DNA of 11,748 nt, from NCBI GenBank assembly GCA_023249165.1, contig JAHFDE010000059.1, forward strand, positions 1 to 11,748. The letters run 5' to 3'. The notes beneath the pieces were generated by a model that saw only the letters and a program-made list of their open reading frames with translations, searched no databases and was not told where the DNA came from. This stretch comes from Candidatus Methylomirabilota bacterium. GTDB taxonomy: Bacteria > Methylomirabilota > Methylomirabilia > Methylomirabilales > CSP1-5. This document shows positions 1-7,092 of the stretch, in pieces; positions within the stretch are counted from its first letter, which is position 1, and every line of letters begins with the position of its first letter. The position numbers and the translations under genes are program-made.

Positions 1-1
1 T

Positions 2-7
2 AAGGAG
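2..7 (+). promoter_or_regulatory. Ribosome binding site of the amino acid binding protein gene
   Basis: AAGGAG lies 7 nt upstream of the ATG at 15, a near-perfect Shine-Dalgarno match at good spacing. It favours this ATG over the in-frame ATG at 24. The promoter of the operon must lie upstream of the window. Confidence 0.85.
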
Positions 8-14
8 AAAAACG

Positions 15-1253
15 ATGGTGAAGATGCTCAAGAATCCACGGTGGGCGGTATTGGGTGCAGTCGCGTTGGTGCTCGCGGTGGGCGGGCCGGCGAGCCCGAA
101 GGTCGAAGGAGACACCATCATCCTCGGTGCCGCGGTGTCCCTGACCGGCAAGTACTCGACGAACGGCAAGAACACCAAGGACGGCTACGAGCTTGCCGTC
201 AAGCGCATCAACGATATGGGTGGGATCAAGATCAACAATAAGGCCTACAAGCTGAAGGTTGTCTACTACGACGACGAGTCGACGCCGGCCCGCGGGGCCC
301 AGCTTGCCGAGCGGCTGATCAACCAGGATGGGGTCAAGTTCATGCTCGGTCCCTACAGCTCGGGCCTCACCAAAGCGATCGCCCCGGTCACGGAAAAGTA
401 CCGAATTCCTCATGTCGAGGGCAACGGAGCCGACCGCGAACTCTTCGCGCAGGGCTACAAGTACTTGTTCGCCGTCCTCTCCACCTCTGACCAGTACCTG
501 CGCGAGGCCATAAATCTGGCCGCCGAGCAGGCGCAGAAGCAGGGAAAGGACCCGAAGACGCTCAAGATCGCCATGGCGTTCGAGAACGACCCGTTCTCGA
601 TGGACGTCCGGGACGGCGTGATCGAGGATGCCAAACGCTGGGGCATGAAGATCATCATCGACGACAAGCTACCACCTGAACTCAACGACATGGCGGCGAC
701 CCTGACCAAGGTCAAGGCCGTCAAACCCGACATCCTCGTTGTCTCCGGCCATGCCAAGGGCGCGATCCTGGCCGTGCGCCAGACGGCCGAGATGAAGGTG
801 GACGTGCCCATGATGGCCGTCACACACTGCGACTCGGCCAGGGTCGCGGAAACCATGCCGGATTCCGCGGAGGGATTCCTTTGCGCCTCGCAGTGGGACC
901 GCAGCCTGCGCTACGGCGACAAGTGGTTCGGCACGGCCAACGACTACGCCAATCGCTTCGCGGAGCACTTCAACTACACGCCGCCCTACCAGGCGGCCGA
1001 GTCCACGGCGGCAGTGCTGGTGTACGTTGACGCCTTCGAGCGGGCGCAGTCCTTCGACCCGGAAAAGGTGCGCGACGCCATCGCCAAGACCGACATGATG
1101 ACCTTCTACGGGCCGGTCAAGTTCGATGAGACGGGCAAGAACACCGCCAAACCGATGGTGCTGTACCAGGTCCAAGAAAGCCGGTACAAGGTCGTGGCGC
1201 CGACCAAGTTCGCCGACACCAAGCTTATATGGCCGCGCAAGGCCCCGAAGTAG
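15..1253 (+). CDS. Branched-chain amino acid ABC transporter, periplasmic substrate-binding protein (LivK/LivJ type)
   Basis: This is the periplasmic receptor of a liv-type (HAAT) importer. It captures the amino acid and delivers it to the LivH/LivM channel. The 412-aa product opens with a Lys/Arg-rich start (KMLKNPRW) and a hydrophobic stretch (about residues 11-26, AVLGAVALVLAVGGPA), which reads as a signal peptide. The mature part begins with the family's typical first strand (DTIILGAAVSLTGKYS), followed by KDGYELAVKRINDMGGI and later ALYxVQ-like closing strands, as in type I periplasmic binding folds (Peripla_BP_6). Length is normal for the family. It is the first gene of the liv cluster and is separated from livH by a 12-bp hairpin that may lower downstream expression. 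The exact ligand cannot be read from sequence: leucine, isoleucine and valine are the default, but members also bind other amino acids, amides or aromatic acids. Confidence 0.9.
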   Translation: MVKMLKNPRWAVLGAVALVLAVGGPASPKVEGDTIILGAAVSLTGKYSTNGKNTKDGYELAVKRINDMGGIKINNKAYKLKVVYYDDESTPARGAQLAERLINQDGVKFMLGPYSSGLTKAIAPVTEKYRIPHVEGNGADRELFAQGYKYLFAVLSTSDQYLREAINLAAEQAQKQGKDPKTLKIAMAFENDPFSMDVRDGVIEDAKRWGMKIIIDDKLPPELNDMAATLTKVKAVKPDILVVSGHAKGAILAVRQTAEMKVDVPMMAVTHCDSARVAETMPDSAEGFLCASQWDRSLRYGDKWFGTANDYANRFAEHFNYTPPYQAAESTAAVLVYVDAFERAQSFDPEKVRDAIAKTDMMTFYGPVKFDETGKNTAKPMVLYQVQESRYKVVAPTKFADTKLIWPRKAPK

Positions 1254-1268
1254 CAGTCGTCAACGACA

Positions 1269-1304
1269 CCCCGGCCCCGCAGCGCCGCGGGGCCGGGGAT
1301 TTTC
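1269..1304 (+). terminator. Terminator-like hairpin between binding protein gene and livH
   Basis: CCCCGGCCCCGC (1269-1280) and GCGGGGCCGGGG (1287-1298) are perfect reverse complements around a 6-nt loop, followed by ATTTTC. A 12-bp all-GC stem plus a short T run on the plus strand resembles a weak intrinsic terminator. It sits 15 nt after the binding protein stop codon and 13 nt before the livH start. It would likely allow partial readthrough and protect the 3' end of the upstream message. The T run is short, so full termination is doubtful. Confidence 0.65.
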
Positions 1305-1311
1305 TACGTCG

Positions 1312-2211
1312 ATGGACAATCTCCAGCTCCTGTTCAATGCGCCGATCCTGTCGGTACAACTGCTCATAGATGGCCTCTTCATCGGCGCCATCTTCGCCCT
1401 GGCGGCCTATGGAATGGCCCTCGTCTGGGGGGTCATGGACATCATCAACATCGCCCAGGGCGAGTTTGTCATGCTCGGCGGCTATGTCACCTTCTTTCTC
1501 GCCGCGGCCGGCGTGCACCCCTTGTACACCGTGCCAGTAGCGGCGGCCGCCCTCTACATCCTCGGATGGGCGCTGTACCGGACCGTCGTGTTCCGCGTGG
1601 TCGACAAGGACATGTTTATCTCGATCCTGGCCACCTTCGGCATCAGCATCCTCCTGCAGCAGCTCGCCAATGAGCTTTTCGAAGCCGATATCCGGACGGC
1701 AGAATCCGGGCTCGGAACCCTCCTCTTCGCCGACGGCCTGATCGTTGTGAGCCAGATCAAGCTGGTCGCCTTCGTCTGCGCCCTGGTCCTCGGCGCGGCC
1801 CTGTTCCTGTTCCTGAAGCGCTCGCGCCTCGGGCAGGCGATCCGGGCCACGGCGCAGAACGCGCGCGCCGCCCGGATCATGGGTGTCAACACGGACCGGG
1901 TCTTTGCCACCACCTTTGCGCTGAATGCGGCCATCTGCGGCGCGGCCGGCAGCCTCGTGGTGATGACCTGGCTGGTCCATCCGTATCTGGGGTTGGCCTA
2001 CACCCTCCGCTCATTCATGATCGTGACCGTGGCCGGCCTCGGAAACATTGGCGCGGTGGTCTTCGCGAGCCTCGGGCTGGGAGCGGCCGAGAACTTCGCC
2101 GGCTTTGTCCTGGGGACCGAATACCAGGCCGCTTTCGTCTTCTCGCTGCTGGTCGTGATCCTCGTGTGGCGGAACGCTCTTCTGAGCCGCCAACGGAAGT
2201 ACCTGAAGTGA
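1312..2211 (+). CDS. livH: Branched-chain amino acid ABC transporter permease LivH
   Basis: One of the two inner-membrane channel subunits of the importer. The 299-aa product from ATG 1312 is almost entirely hydrophobic helices. It carries the LivH-type motif near the first helices (GMALVWGVMDIINIAQGEF) and the cytoplasmic coupling region GQAIRATAQNARAARIMGV, which contacts the ATPases. The open frame extends upstream to 1126, but that stretch lies inside the binding protein gene and the hairpin, and is Arg/Pro-rich and unlike a permease. The ATG at 1312 gives the normal family start. No clear ribosome site precedes it: the only G-rich run, GGGG at 1295-1298, is inside the 3' arm of the hairpin, so initiation may depend on that hairpin opening. 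The stop overlaps the livM GTG start (GTGA at 2208-2211). Confidence 0.92.
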   Translation: MDNLQLLFNAPILSVQLLIDGLFIGAIFALAAYGMALVWGVMDIINIAQGEFVMLGGYVTFFLAAAGVHPLYTVPVAAAALYILGWALYRTVVFRVVDKDMFISILATFGISILLQQLANELFEADIRTAESGLGTLLFADGLIVVSQIKLVAFVCALVLGAALFLFLKRSRLGQAIRATAQNARAARIMGVNTDRVFATTFALNAAICGAAGSLVVMTWLVHPYLGLAYTLRSFMIVTVAGLGNIGAVVFASLGLGAAENFAGFVLGTEYQAAFVFSLLVVILVWRNALLSRQRKYLK

Positions 2212-3266
2212 CGGATGCGACGCGGAATCTCCTCCTGTATGCGCTCATCGGCCTGATAGGCCTGCTCGCCCCATACCTCGCCCCGGCGTTCCGCGTCCAA
2301 ATGGCGCTCTTATGGATGATGATCCTCTTCGCCCTCACCTGGGACCTCGGCGGCGGGCAGATGGGCTATAACTCCTTCGGCAACATCGTCTTCTTTGGGA
2401 TCGGGTGCTACGTGGCCGCCGTGGTGCAGCGAGACCTTTTCTTCGCCGTCGGCGGGCAGCCACAGGCTACCGGCGACCTCGCGACGGTAAGCCCGTTGTT
2501 CAATTACTTCAACGGATTCGCTGTGGGTTTGGCCCTCGCGGTGATCATCGCTCTAGCCGTGGCGGCGGCCTTAGGCTCGGGAATCCTGGGGCTGCGTGGA
2601 CACTATTTCGCCATCTGCACCCTGGGGGTGGGTGTCGCCGCCGGCGAGATCGCCAGCGGTTGGGACTACATCGGCGCCGGCTCGGGCATGGTGGCCCCCA
2701 TCTTTCCCGGTGGGCCCGGCCAGAACGCGATATTCTTCTACTACTTCTTCTTCGCCCTGGCCGCGATCTGCTTCTTTACGCTGAAATGGCTTTACGGCAC
2801 CCGCTTTGGCCTCGCCATCAACGCCATCCGCGACGACGAGGACAAGGCCGAGGCCATGGGGATCCACACGACCCGTTACAAGACGGTGGCCTGGTGCGTC
2901 GCAGCCTTCTTTCTCGCCCTGGCCGGGGGCGCCTTCGGGCACCTGAACAATTTCATCGACCGCGAGGTGGCCTTTCCCGGCATCACCTTCGGCGTGTGGA
3001 TGGTGCTCATGGCGATTCTGGGGGGGCAGGGGACGCTCTGGGGACCTGTGATCGGCGCGACGATCTTCCATGCCACGCAGGAGCTCTTCTGGACCTACTT
3101 CATCGGCTGGCAGCGGGTGGCGTTAGGACTCCTCATCGTCGTCATCGTCGTCTTTTTCCCTCTCGGCATCATGGGCTGGCTCCGCAGCCGCTGGCCGGAA
3201 CGATTCGGCGAGACCGTGGACCTCGAGGCCCGCACCGCGCCTATCTCGCTTAGAGAGACCCGATGA
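2208..3266 (+). CDS. livM: Branched-chain amino acid ABC transporter permease LivM
   Basis: Second membrane channel subunit, partner of LivH. I take the GTG at 2208, which overlaps the livH stop as GTGA and has GGAAG at 2195-2199, 8 nt upstream. The product is 352 aa and begins VTDATRNLLLYALIG. An ATG at 2166 in the same frame would add 14 polar residues and overlap livH by 46 bases, which is less likely. Family features are GGGQMGYNSFGNIVFFGIGC near the N-terminus, LGLRGHYFAICTLGVG in the middle, the coupling segment GLAINAIRDDEDKAEAMGI, and the C-terminal AILGGQGTLWGPVIGA, all typical of LivM. Several membrane helices are evident. The stop overlaps the livG start by ATGA (3263-3266), implying translational coupling. 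Confidence 0.92.
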   Translation: MTDATRNLLLYALIGLIGLLAPYLAPAFRVQMALLWMMILFALTWDLGGGQMGYNSFGNIVFFGIGCYVAAVVQRDLFFAVGGQPQATGDLATVSPLFNYFNGFAVGLALAVIIALAVAAALGSGILGLRGHYFAICTLGVGVAAGEIASGWDYIGAGSGMVAPIFPGGPGQNAIFFYYFFFALAAICFFTLKWLYGTRFGLAINAIRDDEDKAEAMGIHTTRYKTVAWCVAAFFLALAGGAFGHLNNFIDREVAFPGITFGVWMVLMAILGGQGTLWGPVIGATIFHATQELFWTYFIGWQRVALGLLIVVIVVFFPLGIMGWLRSRWPERFGETVDLEARTAPISLRETR

Positions 3267-4006
3267 CCCCAATCCTCGAGGTCCAGGATGTGACGAAGGC
3301 CTTCGGGGGCGTCATCGCCAACGACGGCATTACCCTCAAGGTGCCGCAGGGGCCCATCATCGGCCTCATCGGGCCCAACGGGTCGGGCAAGACGACGCTG
3401 TTCAATTCCATCGTCGGGTATCACCCCATCGACCGCGGCTCCATCTGGTTCGAAGGACGCGAAATCTCCAGGCTGCGCGTCCCCCAGATCGCCCGCCTGG
3501 GGCTCCTCCGGACCTTCCAGCAGACCCGCATCTATGGCAAGATGCGTTGCCTGGAGAACATGCAGATCAGCGTCCCCCATGTCCATGAGGGACTACGAAC
3601 GATGCTGTCCCCGTATCCGCCGGAGGTGACCGAGCGGGCGGAAGGTCTCCTCGAGTTCGTCGGCCTCTACCCCAAACGGCACCTGCGAGGAGGCGAGCTG
3701 TCTTTCGGCCAGCAAAAGCTCCTGGAGCTGGCCATGGCCCTCATGAACCAGCCGAAGCTGCTGCTGCTCGACGAGCCGACGGCCGGGATCAACCCCGTCC
3801 TGATCAACAGCCTGATGGAGCGGCTGAAGCGGATCAATGCCGACCTCGGCGTCACCCTCTTCGTCATCGAGCACAACATGCGAGTGATCATGAATCTGGC
3901 CCAGCATATCTACTGCCTGGCCCACGGGCAACTGCTGGCCGAAGGCCCGCCCGAGGAGATCCAGACCGATCAGCAGGTCATCGACGCCTATCTAGGAGCC
4001 CGGTGA
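3263..4006 (+). CDS. livG: Branched-chain amino acid ABC transporter ATP-binding protein LivG
   Basis: Cytoplasmic ATPase that powers the LivH/LivM channel with LivF. The 247-aa product has the complete ABC set: Walker A GPNGSGKT (37-44), Q-loop glutamines at 86-87 (FQQTRIY), signature LSFGQ (146-150), Walker B LLLLD (166-170) with catalytic Glu171, D-loop region AGINP, and switch His204 in VIEHNM. Length is typical for LivG (about 250 aa). The C-terminal AEGPPEEIQTDQQVIDAYLG closely follows the family pattern. It starts by ATGA overlap with livM, with only a weak GAGAGA upstream (3253-3258), so coupling to livM translation is likely. It ends directly at the livF start. Confidence 0.95.
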   Translation: MTPILEVQDVTKAFGGVIANDGITLKVPQGPIIGLIGPNGSGKTTLFNSIVGYHPIDRGSIWFEGREISRLRVPQIARLGLLRTFQQTRIYGKMRCLENMQISVPHVHEGLRTMLSPYPPEVTERAEGLLEFVGLYPKRHLRGGELSFGQQKLLELAMALMNQPKLLLLDEPTAGINPVLINSLMERLKRINADLGVTLFVIEHNMRVIMNLAQHIYCLAHGQLLAEGPPEEIQTDQQVIDAYLGAR

Positions 4007-4851
4007 TGCGGAGCGCGATTCCCCCGGGCCCTGAGAGAAGAGCACGGGGACTCACAGCGGAGGCGTTGCCGGAGGAAGTCCGCGTCGTCAAAGAAGGCCC
4101 CTCCCGGGAGCAGCTCGCGGCCCTGGCCGGCAACAGTCCGCTCCTCCGGATCGACGGGCTCGTGGCCGGCTACGGCAAGATGGAGATCTTGCACGGCATC
4201 GACCTGCAGGTTAGGGCGGGCCAGTCCCTGTGCCTCATCGGACCCAACGGGGCCGGCAAGTCCACGGTGCTCCACTCGATCTACGGTTTTACGAACATCA
4301 TGGCCGGCTCGGTCATGGTGAACGGCAGGGACATCACGCGGCTCGGCTCAAACGAAAAGCTCAAGACCGCCGGCATCGCCTATGTCCTGCAGCACAACTC
4401 AGTCTTTCCCGACATGACGGTCGAGGAGAACCTCTGGATGGGCGGGTTCCTGATGAAGAGTCCCCGAGAGGCCAAGGCGGCGGCGGAAAAGGTCTTCGCA
4501 AAGTATCCCCTGCTGGCCGAGCGCCGCCGCCAGCGGGCCGGCACCCTGTCGGGAGGCGAGCGGCGGATCCTCGAGATCGCCCGCTCCCTGGTCATGGAAC
4601 CCCGGATCCTGCTGGTGGATGAGCCCTCGATCGGGCTCGAGCCCCGGTACATCAGTATGGTCTTCGAGGTCCTCGACGACCTGCAGCACCGACAGGGCAA
4701 GACCATCGTGATGGTCGAGCAAAACGCCAAGAAGGGGCTCGAGTTCGCTGACATCGGCTACGTGCTGGTCTCGGGCGAGATTGCCATGGCCGGGACCGGC
4801 GACGATCTGCTCCGGGACCCTGAGGTGGGCCGCCTCTTCCTCGGCGGCTAG
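4006..4851 (+). CDS. livF: Branched-chain amino acid ABC transporter ATP-binding protein LivF, with extended N-terminus
   Basis: Second ATPase of the importer. Two start codons lie side by side, GTG 4003 and ATG 4006. I take the ATG, which has AGGAG (3994-3998) 7 nt upstream and overlaps the livG stop by one base (TGATG). The 281-aa product has Walker A GPNGAGKST (79-87), Q-loop Gln129, signature LSGGE (181-185), Walker B ILLVDE (201-206), and VEQN at 238-241. The last replaces the switch His with Gln, as is usual in LivF. The ABC domain proper begins near residue 46 (PLLRIDGLVAGYGKMEILHG). The first 45 or so residues are a charged, Pro/Arg/Glu-containing extension not found in ordinary LivF of about 235 aa. 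No convincing internal start with a ribosome site was seen. The gene is last in the operon and stops 2 nt before a 9-bp repeat array. Confidence 0.93.
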   Translation: MRSAIPPGPERRARGLTAEALPEEVRVVKEGPSREQLAALAGNSPLLRIDGLVAGYGKMEILHGIDLQVRAGQSLCLIGPNGAGKSTVLHSIYGFTNIMAGSVMVNGRDITRLGSNEKLKTAGIAYVLQHNSVFPDMTVEENLWMGGFLMKSPREAKAAAEKVFAKYPLLAERRRQRAGTLSGGERRILEIARSLVMEPRILLVDEPSIGLEPRYISMVFEVLDDLQHRQGKTIVMVEQNAKKGLEFADIGYVLVSGEIAMAGTGDDLLRDPEVGRLFLGG

Positions 4852-4853
4852 AT

Positions 4854-4970
4854 CTGTACTCCCTGCACCTTCAGCCCCGCCTGTACCTTCTGTACCTCCT
4901 ACACTTTCTGTACTTCCTGTACTTGCTGCTCTTTCTGTACTTGCTGTACTTGCTGCACCGCCTGTATTAA
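4854..4970. repeat. Array of 13 degenerate 9-bp tandem units (CTGTACTTG-like)
   Basis: Cutting from 4854 in steps of nine gives CTGTACTCC, CTGCACCTT, CAGCCCCGC, CTGTACCTT, CTGTACCTC, CTACACTTT, CTGTACTTC, CTGTACTTG, CTGCTCTTT, CTGTACTTG, CTGTACTTG, CTGCACCGC, CTGTATTAA. Seven of 13 units begin CTGTAC, and no unit is out of phase. My hand count for the 117 bp is 42 C, 43 T, 17 G, 15 A. The array begins 2 nt after the livF stop and its last unit overlaps the TAA of the convergent DinB-type gene, so it is the whole intergenic region. No stable hairpin or T-run terminator was seen inside it. In frame from 4851 it would read as Leu-Tyr-Leu repeats, but there is no start codon, so I do not call it coding. 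Confidence 0.9.
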
Positions 4971-5479
4971 CCGCCCCGGATCTTCCGGGTCAGGGCGGGC
5001 TCGATGCCCAGCAGCCGCTCGTACACGGTGAGCTGCCCCCGGTGATACTCCTCGTGGGCGATGCCGTGGTAGAGCCAGGCCAATCGCGTGCCCCACTGTC
5101 CATCGAAACGCTTGATCATCTGCAGCATGTGTAGCTCGCCAGCCCCAAGAAACTTCTTCTCGGCCTCCTTGAACTGGGATTTCAGCAGCCGCACCAGATC
5201 GGCCTTGGTCTTCGCCCGATACGCCGCTGCGGCATGCAGGCGAAGGAGCCTTGGCCACGGAAGCCGGTGAAAGTTTGTGTCGCCGCGGGTGAGCTCACCG
5301 GTCATCATCATGGCCACCTTGAGGATATGCACCACCAGCTCTGTGACGCTGCGGACCTCCGATGTGGGCCGAAAGTCGAATGCCTTCACGGGGATATTCC
5401 TGACCTCATCGATCAGGCCTTGACGGGCATCGGTCCAGGACTCGAGCGCCTCTTCTAAGAGGTTCCGGTATGTCAACAT
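4967..5479 (-). CDS. DinB-superfamily protein, putative metal-dependent four-helix protein
   Basis: The 170-aa product belongs to the DinB/YfiT-like four-helix bundle superfamily. These are often stress-induced, and some members are bacillithiol- or mycothiol-dependent transferases; the reaction here cannot be told. The metal-binding histidines expected in the fold are visible: His51 in ELVVHILKV, and His142 and His146 in HGIAHEEYHRGQL, a classic HxxxHRGQ-type ending. Length is normal for the family. The start at ATG 5479 is preceded by AAGGGGGGAG 7 nt upstream. The open frame runs on to 5710, but that part overlaps the MATE gene antisense-free on the same strand and is low-complexity Gly/Arg. 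The gene lies 71 nt downstream of the MATE gene on the same strand and may be co-transcribed. Its stop codon is inside the last unit of the 9-bp array. Confidence 0.85.
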   Translation of the reverse strand: MLTYRNLLEEALESWTDARQGLIDEVRNIPVKAFDFRPTSEVRSVTELVVHILKVAMMMTGELTRGDTNFHRLPWPRLLRLHAAAAYRAKTKADLVRLLKSQFKEAEKKFLGAGELHMLQMIKRFDGQWGTRLAWLYHGIAHEEYHRGQLTVYERLLGIEPALTRKIRGG

Positions 5480-5550
5480 CGTGTCGCTCCCCCCTTCACG
5501 CCCACCGCGATGAGCCAGGCGCGTTTCCCTTCCACCTTGGGAACTCCCCG

Positions 5551-6924
5551 TCAGCGATCCCCGGCAACAGGACCTAAGGCGACCGGAGTGACCTCTACAT
5601 CTTTCTGCTCCCAGCGCGAAGAGCGGCAGCGCCGCTGGAGCAGGACCATCCGGGCCACCCAGTCCAGCAGGAACGCCCACCACACATAGGCCACCCCAAG
5701 CCCCCACCACGCTGCGGCGGCGGCCAGAGGGATGCGGACCCCCCAGATACCGAGGATCGTCACCCCGAGGATGTACGGGGTATCTCCCGCCCCTCGGAGC
5801 GCCCCCTGAAGCACCAACGTCACCGCGAGGGGAATCTGACTCAGCGCCGCGATCCGCAGGAAGACCTCGCCCAGCCGAATCACCTGGCTATCGCTCGTGA
5901 ACAGTTGCAAGAGGGGCCCCGGGAACAGAAAGAAGAGAACGCCCATCCCCCCCATAAAGAAGATGCCCAGGCGGTTGGCCTCCACCATTCCGAGACGGGC
6001 CCGGATGACATTGCCTCTCCCCACACTCTGTCCAACCACAGTCGCTGCAGCCACGCCGATTGCCAGCCCCGGCATGAACGAGAGGGCTTCGACGTTTACC
6101 CCTAACTGGTGCGTGGCGAAGGCCGCGGTCCCATAGAGGAGCAGGATCTTGGCATAGACCACCTGGCCAGCCTGCCACATCATCCGATCCATCGCGACCG
6201 GCCACCCGATATGGAGGACAGGTCGGATGCAGGCCAAATCCCATCCCCCCTTGGCCAGATACCCCTTGGCCCAGCCCTGCCACCACAGAAGCAAGACCCC
6301 TAACACCTCCGCAGACGCGACCGCAATGGCCGCCCCCTGAACCCCGAGGGCGGGAAGATCCAGGTACCCGTAGATCAGCGGGACGGCCAGGCTGATGTGG
6401 AAGAGGTTCAGGATCACGTAGATCCGCATCGGCGTCCGGGTATCGCCGGCCCCGTGCATCGTGGAGGTGAGGACATGGACCACAGCGGTGGCGGGAAAGG
6501 CGAGGAAGACCCATCGACAGTAGTCCTGGACCAGGAGCTGGACCGGCAGCTGAGCCCCCAGCAACCCGGCAGCCTCCGCCGCAAACGCCATCCCGACAGC
6601 CGCGAGGGGAACGGTCAAGATCAGCGTCGCGACCAGCCCGTGAACCGCTATCCGTCCCGCCTCGGCTCGCCGGTCCGCTCCCCACCGCTGCGCCACCGCA
6701 ACCATGGTCCCGGTGCTCAGCCCCCATACCACCGTCATGCTGATAAAGACCAGCAACTGGCCGAGCCCGACGGCCGCCACCGCCGGAGCACCAAGACCCC
6801 CCACGAGGAGGATGTCGATGGCGGTCACCATCCGGTGGAGCAGGTTCGACACCGTGACGGGCAGGGCGAGGCGCAGGACCTCGCGTCTCACCTCAGCCCG
6901 CTCGATCGTTTTCCCGTGCGTCAC
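5551..6924 (-). CDS. MATE-family multidrug/metabolite efflux transporter
   Basis: Inner-membrane antiporter of the MATE family (NorM/DinF-like), which exports cationic or other compounds in exchange for Na+ or H+. The product is about 457 aa, the usual MATE size, with about 12 hydrophobic helices in two homologous halves. Both halves carry the family's internally repeated motif: MHGAGDTRTPM in the first and LRGAGDTPYI in the second. The N-terminal half opens with LRLALPVTVSNLLHRMVTAI and the second with IGWPVAMDRMMWQAGQ. I prefer the GTG at 6924, which has GGGAGAGG 5 nt upstream. An in-frame TTG at 6939 would add five residues but has no ribosome site. An ATG at 6929 is out of frame and stops at once. 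The substrate cannot be predicted. It lies downstream of glgA, separated by an inverted repeat structure. Confidence 0.92.
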   Translation of the reverse strand: MTHGKTIERAEVRREVLRLALPVTVSNLLHRMVTAIDILLVGGLGAPAVAAVGLGQLLVFISMTVVWGLSTGTMVAVAQRWGADRRAEAGRIAVHGLVATLILTVPLAAVGMAFAAEAAGLLGAQLPVQLLVQDYCRWVFLAFPATAVVHVLTSTMHGAGDTRTPMRIYVILNLFHISLAVPLIYGYLDLPALGVQGAAIAVASAEVLGVLLLWWQGWAKGYLAKGGWDLACIRPVLHIGWPVAMDRMMWQAGQVVYAKILLLYGTAAFATHQLGVNVEALSFMPGLAIGVAAATVVGQSVGRGNVIRARLGMVEANRLGIFFMGGMGVLFFLFPGPLLQLFTSDSQVIRLGEVFLRIAALSQIPLAVTLVLQGALRGAGDTPYILGVTILGIWGVRIPLAAAAAWWGLGVAYVWWAFLLDWVARMVLLQRRCRSSRWEQKDVEVTPVALGPVAGDR

Positions 6925-6970
6925 GCCATCCTCTCCCAAAGAAAGCTGTCATCTGTCCGCACCGATCGAG

Positions 6971-7006
6971 TTCATTGAGTTTGTTGGGTTCGTTGGGTTT
7001 GTTGCG
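6971..7006 (+). repeat. Left arm of inverted 9-bp repeats (TTYRTTGGG units)
   Basis: Four contiguous units read on the plus strand: TTCATTGAG, TTTGTTGGG, TTCGTTGGG, TTTGTTGCG. Partial unit-like sequence continues to 7010. They lie between the MATE gene start and the glgA stop and form one arm of an inverted pair with 7048-7083. Confidence 0.88.
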
Positions 7007-7047
7007 TTCCCCCGGCATTCCCGAAACCCGCAGGACCTAGAGTACAA

Positions 7048-7083
7048 CCCAATAAACCCTATGAACCCAATAGACCCAATAAA
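7048..7083 (-). repeat. Right arm of inverted 9-bp repeats (TTTATTGGG units)
   Basis: Read on the minus strand from 7083 down, the four units are TTTATTGGG, TCTATTGGG, TTCATAGGG, TTTATTGGG. Unit by unit against the left arm, 7 of 9 bases match each time (28 of 36). The 41-nt spacer 7007-7047 contains no gene. The arm ends 9 nt from the glgA stop codon. The pair could fold into a long imperfect hairpin in glgA messenger RNA. Confidence 0.85.
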
Positions 7084-7092
7084 CCTCCGCGT

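Noticed and set aside
1126..1311. Upstream extension of the livH frame
   Set aside because: It overlaps the binding protein gene and crosses the hairpin. The added Arg/Pro/Ser-rich residues are unlike any permease N-terminus.
4854..4970. CRISPR array
   Set aside because: Units are contiguous 9-mers without spacers, and no cas genes are present.
4781..5134. Open frame with Pro/Leu/Val repeats across the 9-bp array
   Set aside because: The repeats come from translating the period-9 DNA. The start lies inside livF and the end inside the DinB-type gene antisense.
5480..5710. Upstream extension of the DinB-type frame
   Set aside because: It overlaps the 3' end of the MATE gene on the same strand in another frame and is low-complexity. 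ATG 5479 has a strong ribosome site.
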